A DNA stretch of 52,160 bases from Candidatus Chloroheliaceae bacterium (GTDB taxonomy: Bacteria > Chloroflexota > Chloroflexia > Chloroheliales > Chloroheliaceae), in NCBI GenBank assembly GCA_013390945.1, contig JACAUC010000009.1:1-52160 (forward strand), written 5' to 3'. The position numbers and the translations under genes were made by a program. Under the pieces are notes generated by a model. It saw only the letters and a program-made list of their open reading frames with translations, was not told the DNA's origin and made no database searches. Shown here one piece after another: positions 25,039 through 33,028 of the stretch; the stretch's first letter is position 1, and the number at the start of each line of letters is the position of its first letter.

Positions 25039-26019
25039 ATGACACAAGAGATCATCATTTACTCCCCACCCGGCCAGCCAGTGCCAACTTGCCTCCCGAC
25101 AGATGGCAGATCGGCGGCAATTGACCTGGCTATTGCGGCGTGGCTCCATGCCAAGCGCAATGCAAGTGGCTCGGCCAAGACTGAGACGGCCTACACCAAC
25201 ACGATGCAGGAATTTCGCTTGCGGCTCCAGGGGACAGGAATGGACTTGGATGGCGATCCGGCGAGCGTCGCCCTAGCTGCCCAGGCTTTTGCCAGCGATG
25301 GTGACCCGGCTCCGGCGACGGTCAACCAGCGCACGGCCATACTCAGCAGTTTCTACAGATATTGTCTCAGGATGGGACTGCTAGAATTGGCAGCTAATCC
25401 GATTGAGCGTGTGCAACGCCGGAAGGTTGATGCGTATCGAGGCGCAGTCGCTCTTGATGTGGGTGAAATCAAGAATCGGCTATCAGCAATTGACCGGGTG
25501 GCACTGGCTGGGGCCAGGGATTACGCACTACTACTCATTGGACTGACCACCGGACGAAGGTTGTCTGAACTGGCCGGGTTACGACTAAGGCACATTACCC
25601 CCAAAGGCGGCGGTAAACTAGAAATCTTATGGGAGCGGTGCAAAGGTGGCAAGCAGATGAGGGATGTACTAGCCGCTCACGTAGGTCAAGCACTACTCAG
25701 CTATTTGAAGCTGGCCTACCCGACGGGCAAGGCCGGGCCAGATGCGCCCGTCTGGATCCCCGCTAACGGTTCGTCGCATGACCGGCCATTGAGCAAACAG
25801 GCCATTGCTGACATTTGCCTAAAGCGGCTCGGCACACCAAAGGTTCACACATTACGACATACCTTTGCCCATAGCATGGAGCAAAGCGGCGCAAAGATCA
25901 GTGGCATTCAGGCTAAGCTCGGTCACGAGTCATTAGCGACCACTGGTATCTACTTGTCTAAGCTCAAACAGGCTGAAAACGAACACGCCGATACGCTTGC
26001 GGCCCTCTTTTGCAATTAG
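25039..26019 (+). CDS. int: tyrosine recombinase / phage integrase
   Basis: 326 residues. A SAM-like N-domain (about 20-115) is followed by the catalytic domain. Its residues are R in TGRRLSELAGL, K in ERCKGGKQ, HTLRH (H and R), H in LGHES and nucleophile Y in TTGIYLSKL. It is the enzyme expected to insert the element into tRNA-Gly. It lies 13.4 kb from the left junction, not at an end, and no attP-like copy of the tRNA sequence is evident beside it. XerC/D-like dimer resolution is a second possible role. Confidence 0.9.
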   Translation: MTQEIIIYSPPGQPVPTCLPTDGRSAAIDLAIAAWLHAKRNASGSAKTETAYTNTMQEFRLRLQGTGMDLDGDPASVALAAQAFASDGDPAPATVNQRTAILSSFYRYCLRMGLLELAANPIERVQRRKVDAYRGAVALDVGEIKNRLSAIDRVALAGARDYALLLIGLTTGRRLSELAGLRLRHITPKGGGKLEILWERCKGGKQMRDVLAAHVGQALLSYLKLAYPTGKAGPDAPVWIPANGSSHDRPLSKQAIADICLKRLGTPKVHTLRHTFAHSMEQSGAKISGIQAKLGHESLATTGIYLSKLKQAENEHADTLAALFCN

Positions 26020-26104
26020 CTAGCTTCCTCGCCGTCATGAATTAACTTTAATGCCAAGTGCTATAGCATTGCCGCATTAATATGCTAAATTAATATAAGA
26101 CTGG

Positions 26105-26133
26105 TTGAATTACCGTATTATCACCGTTATAAA
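26105..26133 (+). promoter_or_regulatory. candidate promoter of LuxR-type gene
   Basis: TTGAAT (26105-26110), a 17-bp spacer and TATAAA (26128-26133). The 26020-26243 gap is AT-rich and also holds a short inverted repeat (ACTGGTT near 26100, AACCAGT near 26158) that may be an operator. Confidence 0.55.
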
Positions 26134-26249
26134 ATGGGGCAATAGCGGTTACACTTTAACCAGTTGATTTAGATTACCAAAGAGATCGGCTTAACAAACT
26201 GGTACTAACAATTAAGCTTAATGCTGTTTACATCGCGCCTAGGGTGATT

Positions 26250-26528
26250 ATGATCGCTAGACCTTTGACCCCCGCTGAGCGAGCGGTTATGCTCTTACTC
26301 CTCGACAGTTCCATTAGTTCAAATAGGGAAATTGCGTGCAGGTTAGTGCTTTCTCTTCGCACAGTTGAAGATTTGGTGCAAAAGATTTACGACAAGCTCA
26401 ATTTGCACGGGTTAGACCGCAACCGGTTCCATGCGTGTTGCGTCTATGTCGCACATAATCCCTGCGCCAAAGAACGAATGGAACAAAATTTTGTACTTCC
26501 CTTTCCTACCTGTAATAGAGATTCTTAA
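26250..26528 (+). CDS. LuxR/GerE-type HTH regulator, stand-alone
   Basis: 92 residues from ATG 26250 (GTG 26244 possible). It is almost only the GerE HTH: LTPAERAVMLLLLDSSISSNREIACRLVLSLRTVEDLVQKIYDKL (about 6-51). No receiver or sensor domain. It may be the switch for late genes, as it sits between integrase and the packaging block. Confidence 0.75.
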   Translation: MIARPLTPAERAVMLLLLDSSISSNREIACRLVLSLRTVEDLVQKIYDKLNLHGLDRNRFHACCVYVAHNPCAKERMEQNFVLPFPTCNRDS

Positions 26529-26530
26529 AG

Positions 26531-26824
26531 ATGCTAAAAACTAAAGAGGTAAGCGGACTAGCTGAGCAACTGGCTAAGCTTCGCGCTGCCAATGAAGCCC
26601 AAAATGGTATTATTTACCCGCCCGATAGCTTACACGCCAAAGGCTTTTACTCCCCAAGTTGTGAGTATTGTCGTCAGATAGCCTTGCTTGAATACATGAT
26701 TGGTCAGAGAGATTGCCCTAGCTTCTTGGCCGGAGAGTTAGAGCAGCTGCGCGAAAAAGCCGAAAATATTGAAGCGCACTATACCCGATTGAATTTTACT
26801 GAAGCAACAATAAACCACTGGTAA
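26531..26824 (+). CDS. small unknown protein with CxxC
   Basis: 97 residues, 2 bp after the LuxR-type gene. The sequence SCEYCRQIALLEY has one CxxC pair. The rest is helical. Possibly a partner of the upstream regulator. No family recognised. Confidence 0.55.
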   Translation: MLKTKEVSGLAEQLAKLRAANEAQNGIIYPPDSLHAKGFYSPSCEYCRQIALLEYMIGQRDCPSFLAGELEQLREKAENIEAHYTRLNFTEATINHW

Positions 26825-26896
26825 ATACCGTGATTTCACTGGTGTTTTTCCCTACCCAATTCGTTAGACTGAATTTGAAGGGAAGGAGTAAAGCAC

Positions 26897-27172
26897 TTGG
26901 TTAGATACGTGCGGAGATTAGCTAGTCGAGGCGACGTGGAATTAATAGGGGTGGATTCGGCACTGAAGGCTATCTTTGGGCCGCTCCTGCTCGACCAGAT
27001 GTTGCAGAAGGCCAGTACATTTTTCGGTAAACCAGCTTTTATTGCTGATGACACCAGTATGCCTTGTCCAACTACACACCTGCCTAACGAAACGCCTTGC
27101 GAGAAATGCACTGGCCGCTCAAAACCTGTTGGGCATCGTGGTAGGCACACAACGAGAAGCGCAAATGCTTGA
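26897..27172 (+). CDS. unknown protein, TTG start
   Basis: 91 residues from TTG 26897, with GGAAGGAG 8 bp upstream deciding the start. It has CPTTHLPNETPCEKC (a possible Cys/His metal site) near residue 57. It overlaps the SWIM protein start at 27165 by 8 bp, suggesting coupled translation. Confidence 0.55.
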   Translation: MVRYVRRLASRGDVELIGVDSALKAIFGPLLLDQMLQKASTFFGKPAFIADDTSMPCPTTHLPNETPCEKCTGRSKPVGHRGRHTTRSANA

Positions 27173-27599
27173 TTACAGCTTCCTGCCACTCGAAGTTTTT
27201 GCACCGCCTGAGAATTACGAGGCTCGCTTGAGTTACACCCTCGTGGGCAGGAAAGGTGTGCAGTTTTTCTACACCGTCCTTAACAAGAATAACCGCGAGC
27301 GTTGCGATGTTTCGATAACTAACGGGCCTGACGTTGCTCCAATGGCCGATTGTAGCTGCAACCACCATCGGCACACTAACGATCTATGCCTACATATCCT
27401 CTGTGCTTTGCTACGCTTCCAACAGGATTGCGGACAGAGCCAGCAAAACTCATTACCTGATCCACGCTCTGTGAGTGAGGCTGAGCAGGTTGTCTTCCTT
27501 TGCACCCTGCCTTACTTGGCAAAGCGTAGGCTTGAAGAACTCAAGCGACTTTACAACAATCCGAACTGGCGGGCGTACCATTGCCGCCCGAATGGGTAA
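27165..27599 (+). CDS. second SWIM-type zinc-finger protein
   Basis: 144 residues from ATG 27165. A C-x-C-x9-C-x-H motif (DCSCNHHRHTNDLCLHIL, about 63-80) matches SWIM spacing, with an upstream beta-rich region (LSYTLVGRKGVQFFYTVLNKNN). The C-terminus is helical. SWIM domains bind DNA or protein partners. The protein is not otherwise similar to the one at 13751 by eye. Confidence 0.65.
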   Translation: MLDYSFLPLEVFAPPENYEARLSYTLVGRKGVQFFYTVLNKNNRERCDVSITNGPDVAPMADCSCNHHRHTNDLCLHILCALLRFQQDCGQSQQNSLPDPRSVSEAEQVVFLCTLPYLAKRRLEELKRLYNNPNWRAYHCRPNG

Positions 27600-27728
27600 T
27601 ACTCGGCACGATCACGGGAACGGCAGCCGGGGCATAGTATCTTCAGCCAAGACAACCAGTGCGTAAGCTTAATCCGCCAGCTGGTCAAGCCAGGGATGTT
27701 ATGGCCAAGAACGTGGTCAAAATATTTT

Positions 27729-27742
27729 ATTTAGAGCTAAAT
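27729..27742. promoter_or_regulatory. dispersed ATTTA-N4-TAAAT site 6
   Basis: ATTTA-GAGC-TAAAT lies within a perfect 18-bp palindrome TTATTTAGAGCTAAATAA (27727-27744), about 95 bp upstream of the small-terminase start. No other feature is seen in 27600-27800. Confidence 0.55.
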
Positions 27743-27801
27743 AATTTGTGTCCGGTCGCACTTGAACTTAGTTTTCTAACTTCTGATCGCCTTGCGGCCC
27801 T

Positions 27802-27834
27802 AATAACACCGCAATAACACCGCAATAACACCGC
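27802..27834 (+). repeat. three tandem 11-bp repeats before terminase
   Basis: AATAACACCGC occurs three times without gaps (27802-27812, 27813-27823, 27824-27834), ending one base before ATG 27836. There is no Shine-Dalgarno here. Repeats beside the small terminase gene often serve as the pac/cos recognition site, so that role is proposed. Confidence 0.6.
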
Positions 27835-27835
27835 A

Positions 27836-28405
27836 ATGGGTAAACCCTCACAGCTTACATTTGAGCAGAAAAACAGGATAGAAGAGCTCAAAAAGCAGGC
27901 AATAAGCGGACGCAAGATGGCCGAAGAGTTAGGCGTAAGCTACGATGCAGTTCGCAATCAGTTAAAAAAAGGCGTTAGTCCTGATCTTGAAGAAAAAGTA
28001 GCTGGGAAAAGAGCGGCTACCCTCAATCACAACGTTATATCCCGGCCAGAGCAACAAACTGAAGAGCAGGTAGTTTTCGGTTCTAGCCTTGCCCCGGTAC
28101 ACTCCGTTTTTGAAATCAGCAAGGGACTGGAGTGGCTGCAGCAGGAGATGGGCAAGATATACGAGCAGGCGGTTTTACCAAAAGACAAAGTTTTCATCTT
28201 AGATCAGTTCCGCCAAATCTATTCCGAAGCCGCCGATGTCTTGGAGAGCCTTCACAACATGGAGTTACTCGATGCGTTCATCAACGAAGTCACAACCATT
28301 CTGGCGGAACAAGAGCCTCGGGCTAGGGAGCGCATCTACCAACGGCTTGAAAGCTGCGCTATGGGAGCGGGCGCTGCCATCTTGGTCAGCGACACTTGCA
28401 CCTAA
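27836..28405 (+). CDS. terS: putative small terminase subunit
   Basis: 189 residues. N-terminal HTH: LTFEQKNRIEELKKQAISGRKMAEELGVSYDAVRNQLKKG (about 6-45). A helical oligomerisation region follows (about 85-160: LEWLQQEMGKIYEQAV...). HTH plus helices, and its place directly before TerL, fit a TerS that binds the packaging site. The call rests on position and architecture. Confidence 0.65.
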   Translation: MGKPSQLTFEQKNRIEELKKQAISGRKMAEELGVSYDAVRNQLKKGVSPDLEEKVAGKRAATLNHNVISRPEQQTEEQVVFGSSLAPVHSVFEISKGLEWLQQEMGKIYEQAVLPKDKVFILDQFRQIYSEAADVLESLHNMELLDAFINEVTTILAEQEPRARERIYQRLESCAMGAGAAILVSDTCT

Positions 28406-29813
28406 CCAAGATCAGGCAATTGACTACGCTACAGATAAAGTAGCGTGGGTGCGTCGGTGCAAAATCGGCCACCCGGTCAAGGGACTGATAACGATTGACC
28501 CTTATGAGTATCAGGCCAAGTTTTTACAGGACGTAAGTCTGCTACGGCTCATACTCAAGAGCCGACAAACTGGTATAAGCCAAATCTCGGCTTTGGAAGC
28601 CCTACACGATGCACTTTACAATACCCGATATGTTGTACTATTTGTTTCGAAAGATAAAGACGCTGCGGTAAATCTACTTGCTTACGTCAAAACAGCTTTT
28701 GACGAAGGATGCCCCCGGCCTGATGGCCTCAAAGTAACGAAATATAACGAAGGCGAGATCAGGTTTAACAACGGCTCCAAGATCAAGAGCGTTGCAGCCA
28801 CAAAGAACACAGGCCGAAGTTTCGCCGCCAGCGCGGTTTACATGGATGAAGCTGCCTTCCCACAATGGGCAGAGCGTATCTACCAAGCGATCAAGCCAAC
28901 CGTGTCCACCGGCGGCAAGATCACGATCCTTTCTACCCCGGATGGACGCTGTAACCTTTTCTACCTTCTTTGGGAAGGCGGTATCGGAACTGGCTACAGT
29001 AGGCATCAGATCCACTGGTCAAGCTGTCCTTCCTACTATAAACCTGAAGAGCGGGCGGCAGGCATACCACCTGAAGAGTGTGTTTGGTACAAGGCAAACA
29101 GACCAGACTACACCGAACAAGTGTGGGCCAGCGAGTACGATTGCGACTTTGTTCAATCCGGGCTGCCGGTGTTCAAAGATAGCGACGTTGAATTAGTCTT
29201 CAAGTCCGAACTGGATTTTGAAGAAGCGTTGCCCGGAGGGGAATATTACACCTTCTGGGATATTGGTAGGCATAGAGACGCGACCGTTGGTACTACCTAC
29301 CGCGTTTTGAGAGATCCTGTCACGGGCAATCTTAGAAAGCGTATCGTATTTTGGGAACGGTTTGAAGGGCTGCCCTACCCAAAGATTGCCGAAGCAATAG
29401 ACAGACGTGCTAAAGCCTACCCTGGCAAACACGCAGTTGAGAGCAATTCGATAGGAGATCCGGTTATTTCGATGTGTAACGAATACATTGAGGGGCAAAA
29501 TACCGGATCAAAGAGCAAGAACGATATGATAACTGCCCTGATCTTCGATATAGAAAACCATGTTCTAGAGTCACCACTGATACGCCAACTACGCAGTGAA
29601 CTCATGGCGTATCAGTGGGACGACAGGAAGTTAGTACAAGATTGCGTGATAAGCGCAGCCGGGGCAAGTATCAATTCTAGTGCTGGTCGTCGGGCGGGTA
29701 TTATTGTCTCGGACGGTAGGGGCGCATCGCCACTCGCAACCACTTCAACCCCCCAAGACAGGGCCGCTGCTCTCAAAGCAATGTTGGGCAAAGCCAGAGA
29801 AGGGCAGAAATGA
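28347..29813 (+). CDS. terL: large terminase subunit (ATPase-nuclease)
   Basis: About 488 residues if started at TTG 28347; the frame is open back to ATG 28236, but that would run through terS. The start is the weakest point; GTG 28449 is another choice. Walker A-like LKSRQTGIS (about 78-86), Walker B VYMDEAAFP and a nuclease-domain TFWDIGRHRDAT are visible. It pumps DNA into the procapsid and cuts the concatemer. It overlaps the next gene by ATGA. Confidence 0.9.
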   Translation: MKAALWERALPSWSATLAPNQDQAIDYATDKVAWVRRCKIGHPVKGLITIDPYEYQAKFLQDVSLLRLILKSRQTGISQISALEALHDALYNTRYVVLFVSKDKDAAVNLLAYVKTAFDEGCPRPDGLKVTKYNEGEIRFNNGSKIKSVAATKNTGRSFAASAVYMDEAAFPQWAERIYQAIKPTVSTGGKITILSTPDGRCNLFYLLWEGGIGTGYSRHQIHWSSCPSYYKPEERAAGIPPEECVWYKANRPDYTEQVWASEYDCDFVQSGLPVFKDSDVELVFKSELDFEEALPGGEYYTFWDIGRHRDATVGTTYRVLRDPVTGNLRKRIVFWERFEGLPYPKIAEAIDRRAKAYPGKHAVESNSIGDPVISMCNEYIEGQNTGSKSKNDMITALIFDIENHVLESPLIRQLRSELMAYQWDDRKLVQDCVISAAGASINSSAGRRAGIIVSDGRGASPLATTSTPQDRAAALKAMLGKAREGQK

Positions 29814-30094
29814 CCACCAGCGACGATACACCAACATTTGTTCAAGTAGGAAGCCAACCCGACCAAAGTGGTGTTTTGCGCTTCCAATTTGCCGACGGCG
29901 TACATGGTATCCCTGCCCGATGGGTAGAGTTCTATGGCGGTATTGACCGCTTTCTGCAACTGTTTGGCGACACTCTTGCTTGTAACTATGCTGAGTTTGC
30001 TACTATGACCGCCCAACTTGATACAAAAGAGACCGTCCGGGCTGTGCAAGCCACCTTAATTCAAAATCATCTAGCGACGTTACACAACCACTAA
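29810..30094 (+). CDS. small protein between terminase and portal
   Basis: 94 residues joined by ATGA overlaps to terminase and to portal. Mixed alpha/beta (VLRFQFADGVHGIPARWVEFYGG). Its position is like head-associated or portal-accessory proteins. No known family. Confidence 0.6.
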   Translation: MTTSDDTPTFVQVGSQPDQSGVLRFQFADGVHGIPARWVEFYGGIDRFLQLFGDTLACNYAEFATMTAQLDTKETVRAVQATLIQNHLATLHNH

Positions 30095-31566
30095 TGCCAA
30101 TCAAAGACGCTGCTCTAAATATCGCCACACTCGGCTACCGCAGTTATCAAGAAAACCTGAAGCTCAAGTCCGAGCTTGAAACGCTACGCAGCAAGTCCAG
30201 TCAGGGCGGGGCTAAGGGTAGCACTGACATCGGCGGTGTGCGGGTGGTAGATACAACTGGGCAATCACCAAACAACCCTCACGGTGGTCGGCCCCTCCGA
30301 CCGGCTAACCCCAAAACCCTCCGATTGTGGGTAGATAGCTCAGTGTGGGTCAGGGCTGCCTTTGACATCTATCGTGACATGGTAGCAATGGCCGAGCCAG
30401 TTGTTACACAGGCAGACCGTGAACTTGGTTATGACAAAGGCGTAAAGCGAGAGGTTGAGCAGCTTCTATCGCAACCGAACGAACGGGGCGAGCCCTATTC
30501 CGAATTAAAAGAACAGATGATTGAAGATTACCTGGCTCTCGGAATGGGAGCGTTACGGAAGACCATCCGGCGCGATCTAACCCCAATCGCTCTTTACATA
30601 TTAGATACTGCCAATTTTGGTATTTTCTCTTCGTGGGACGGTAATCCAGCAAAGCCGCATTACGCTACAGTTGACCCTGCAACGGGTCAGCAGTTAGAAG
30701 TCTTAGCAGATGCCGAGGCTATGGTACTAACCAATCGCAAGAGGTCTTATGACCCGCTTGGCTTTAGCCACGTGGAGGCTCTTGCAAAAACCGTCGCAGC
30801 ACTGATCGAGGGTGATGAGTTCCTCAAGAACCAAGTATTGAACTCGGCCCCAAAGGGCTTGCTGAACCTAGGAGAAGGATTAACCCAGCCTCAAATTGAT
30901 GAGGCCCGATCACGTATTCAGAATACCCGCTACCCATTTGTGATTACAGGCGGTGTAAAGAACCCTTCTTACACTGCCCTTTCGCTCACACCTCAACAAT
31001 TGCAGGTACTCGACGCTCAAATCTGGTTTGTCCGGCAAGTGGCCGCTATCTTCAAAATACCAACGGCTATGCTGCAACTGGCAGTAGACACCAGCCGAGC
31101 CAACACCGAGGCGATGCTTACCAACGCTGAAGCAGTCGGGTTGGTCAATTTACTCAAGAGAATAATGAAGCTGGAAAACGCTGAGCTACTGCTTCGTTAC
31201 GGCCCTGTCACTAAATATAATCTCAAGATTGATTACCCAATCCTTTCCGCAAGGGACGCAACTACTCAAGCCAATATCTCAAAGATTTACATCGGCAATC
31301 AGCCCTTTGCTACTCCCAACGAAGTTAGGGCTTCCAATGGCCTTCCTGCTTTAGAAGAACCAATCTATGACCAAATCCTCTGGCAGGACGGCAAGAACGG
31401 GCCTATACCGCTTATGGCAATTCAGCAACGTTATTATGGCGACACTGGAAACTTGAAAGAATCGGAACCGCCAGCCGAGGAAGTACCACCCGATCAGGGG
31501 CCGGCCACCGAGGAAGAAGACCCCGCCACGCTTGTCACAGGCGAGCAGGAAGAAGAAAAGAGCTAA
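30094..31566 (+). CDS. phage portal protein
   Basis: 490 residues. It forms the dodecameric DNA channel at the capsid vertex. Typical portal features are SVWVRAAFDIYRDMV, a beta-rich stem-side region (YATVDPATGQQLEVLADAEAMVL), LTPQQLQVLDAQIWFVRQVAAIFKIPTAML (HK97-type crown/stem block), and ANTEAMLTNAEAVGLVNLL. A coiled N-terminus and an acidic tail (EEEDPATLVTGEQEEEKS) frame it. The order terminase-portal-protease supports the call. Confidence 0.85.
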   Translation: MPIKDAALNIATLGYRSYQENLKLKSELETLRSKSSQGGAKGSTDIGGVRVVDTTGQSPNNPHGGRPLRPANPKTLRLWVDSSVWVRAAFDIYRDMVAMAEPVVTQADRELGYDKGVKREVEQLLSQPNERGEPYSELKEQMIEDYLALGMGALRKTIRRDLTPIALYILDTANFGIFSSWDGNPAKPHYATVDPATGQQLEVLADAEAMVLTNRKRSYDPLGFSHVEALAKTVAALIEGDEFLKNQVLNSAPKGLLNLGEGLTQPQIDEARSRIQNTRYPFVITGGVKNPSYTALSLTPQQLQVLDAQIWFVRQVAAIFKIPTAMLQLAVDTSRANTEAMLTNAEAVGLVNLLKRIMKLENAELLLRYGPVTKYNLKIDYPILSARDATTQANISKIYIGNQPFATPNEVRASNGLPALEEPIYDQILWQDGKNGPIPLMAIQQRYYGDTGNLKESEPPAEEVPPDQGPATEEEDPATLVTGEQEEEKS

Positions 31567-31572
31567 ACCGCA

Positions 31573-32961
31573 ATGCTACTTCAAAAGTCAGTTGAATTTC
31601 TTGAGTACGCCAAAGGGCAGCGCGGTCATTCCCTTACCAAACTCGCAAAAGAGTTTGGCGCACCAGTCTTTAAATTCGTTGCCGATAGCGAAATTCAACC
31701 TGACCCCGTAGCCTCAGCCGTTTCCGCCGATGGCGCACCCCGCGTGCGTTTGGTGGCTAGTACGACTATGACCGATCTGGCAGCCGATGTAATGACCCCC
31801 AATGCCGAAAAACGAATGTTGGAAGCGGCAGTCGGAACCACTATGTTTATGAACCATCGGTTTGACGTGCCGATGGACGTTTTCGCTACAGTCGAAAAGG
31901 CAACCATAGAAGAGCGGGAGCTAACCGACACTTTTACAGGCGCAAAGGTCAAAGCCTTATGCCTGGTCTATATCGCCCGCGTCTGTACTTCTAACCCACT
32001 CGCAATGCAGTGCTACAACACGATTGCTGAAGGCATCCGGTTAGGCGCATCTGTCACAGTCCTAGTGCTTGATCTGGATATGACCAAAGACGGTCGCCAG
32101 TTAATTAACGATGTTTATTACCTTGAGTGCAGCATAGTCGGGTTGCCGATGAATCAATACAGTTGGGTAGAGTACGCGGGCAAAGCTCTTAAAGCATTAG
32201 AGAATACGGCAACCAAAATCAAAGAAGCCGTAGCAATATCAAGCAAAAGTAAAGGATTTAGAAGCCGTATGGCAAGAAAATACACGAAACGTGGCAAAAG
32301 CTGGATGGAACAATCGTTGGCCGAAGAAGACATGCCTTCGAACGTATGGGATCTATGTTGGGCTTTGATTGATTTGCTCCGAGATGTGGTTGAAAACACA
32401 GAGGATGGGCAGATTACCGATCCACAGGCGATGCTCACTGAAATCATGGCTGAGTTTTCGGCTATGGTCATCGAGCGTGTCACCCCGGCCCTGGCCCATA
32501 TCTCTGATAAAGAAGGGGAAGGGCAGCAGGCCGGGTATTTTACTGGCTACAGTGCCAGTAGTGCCAGTCGCCTGCTTGATCTGCCCAACGCCAACCAGAA
32601 ACTATTACCTGCTATGGCGGTCGCCCTTATGAAGGGCGGCGCAAGGCATAGCAAAGAAGATCAAGCAACGATCAAGGGTATCCACGATGCTTCTGCCACG
32701 CTCCTCAGCTATAAATGCGCCAAAGACATGGAAGCAGGCGTGAAGGACGAAGAAGATAAGAAGCCCTCAGAAACCGAAACTGAGACCAAGGCACTCAGTG
32801 ACCAATTGGCCCTCTTGAAGAAAGACAATGCCACTTTGTCACAGCGTCTTGAGTCCGCCCAAACCGAAAAGGAACAATGGAAAGCAAGCGCGTCGGTCGC
32901 ACTAGCAAAGCTCAAAGCTTTTAGCAGAGAGCCACTTGAACGCCCGACCAGAAACACTTAG
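31573..32961 (+). CDS. prohead protease fused to scaffold-like tail
   Basis: 462 residues. The N-terminal about 215 resemble HK97-type prohead serine protease: MNHRFDVPMDVFATVEKA (catalytic His region), GASVTVLVLDLD, and LECSIVGLPMN with the catalytic Ser. The C-terminus (about 390-450) is a coiled coil (ALSDQLALLKKDNATLSQRLES) like a delta/scaffold domain. The protein would shape, then cleave, the procapsid. Confidence 0.75.
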   Translation: MLLQKSVEFLEYAKGQRGHSLTKLAKEFGAPVFKFVADSEIQPDPVASAVSADGAPRVRLVASTTMTDLAADVMTPNAEKRMLEAAVGTTMFMNHRFDVPMDVFATVEKATIEERELTDTFTGAKVKALCLVYIARVCTSNPLAMQCYNTIAEGIRLGASVTVLVLDLDMTKDGRQLINDVYYLECSIVGLPMNQYSWVEYAGKALKALENTATKIKEAVAISSKSKGFRSRMARKYTKRGKSWMEQSLAEEDMPSNVWDLCWALIDLLRDVVENTEDGQITDPQAMLTEIMAEFSAMVIERVTPALAHISDKEGEGQQAGYFTGYSASSASRLLDLPNANQKLLPAMAVALMKGGARHSKEDQATIKGIHDASATLLSYKCAKDMEAGVKDEEDKKPSETETETKALSDQLALLKKDNATLSQRLESAQTEKEQWKASASVALAKLKAFSREPLERPTRNT

Positions 32962-33028
32962 CCGCTACCTGTCACCCTCATAAACACCAATCCCCTCTAT
33001 AACCTCTTTAAGGAAAGTGATAACCAAT

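Noticed and set aside
27802..27834. Short tandem repeats considered as a CRISPR array
   Set aside because: Units are 11 bp without spacers and no cas genes occur in the window.
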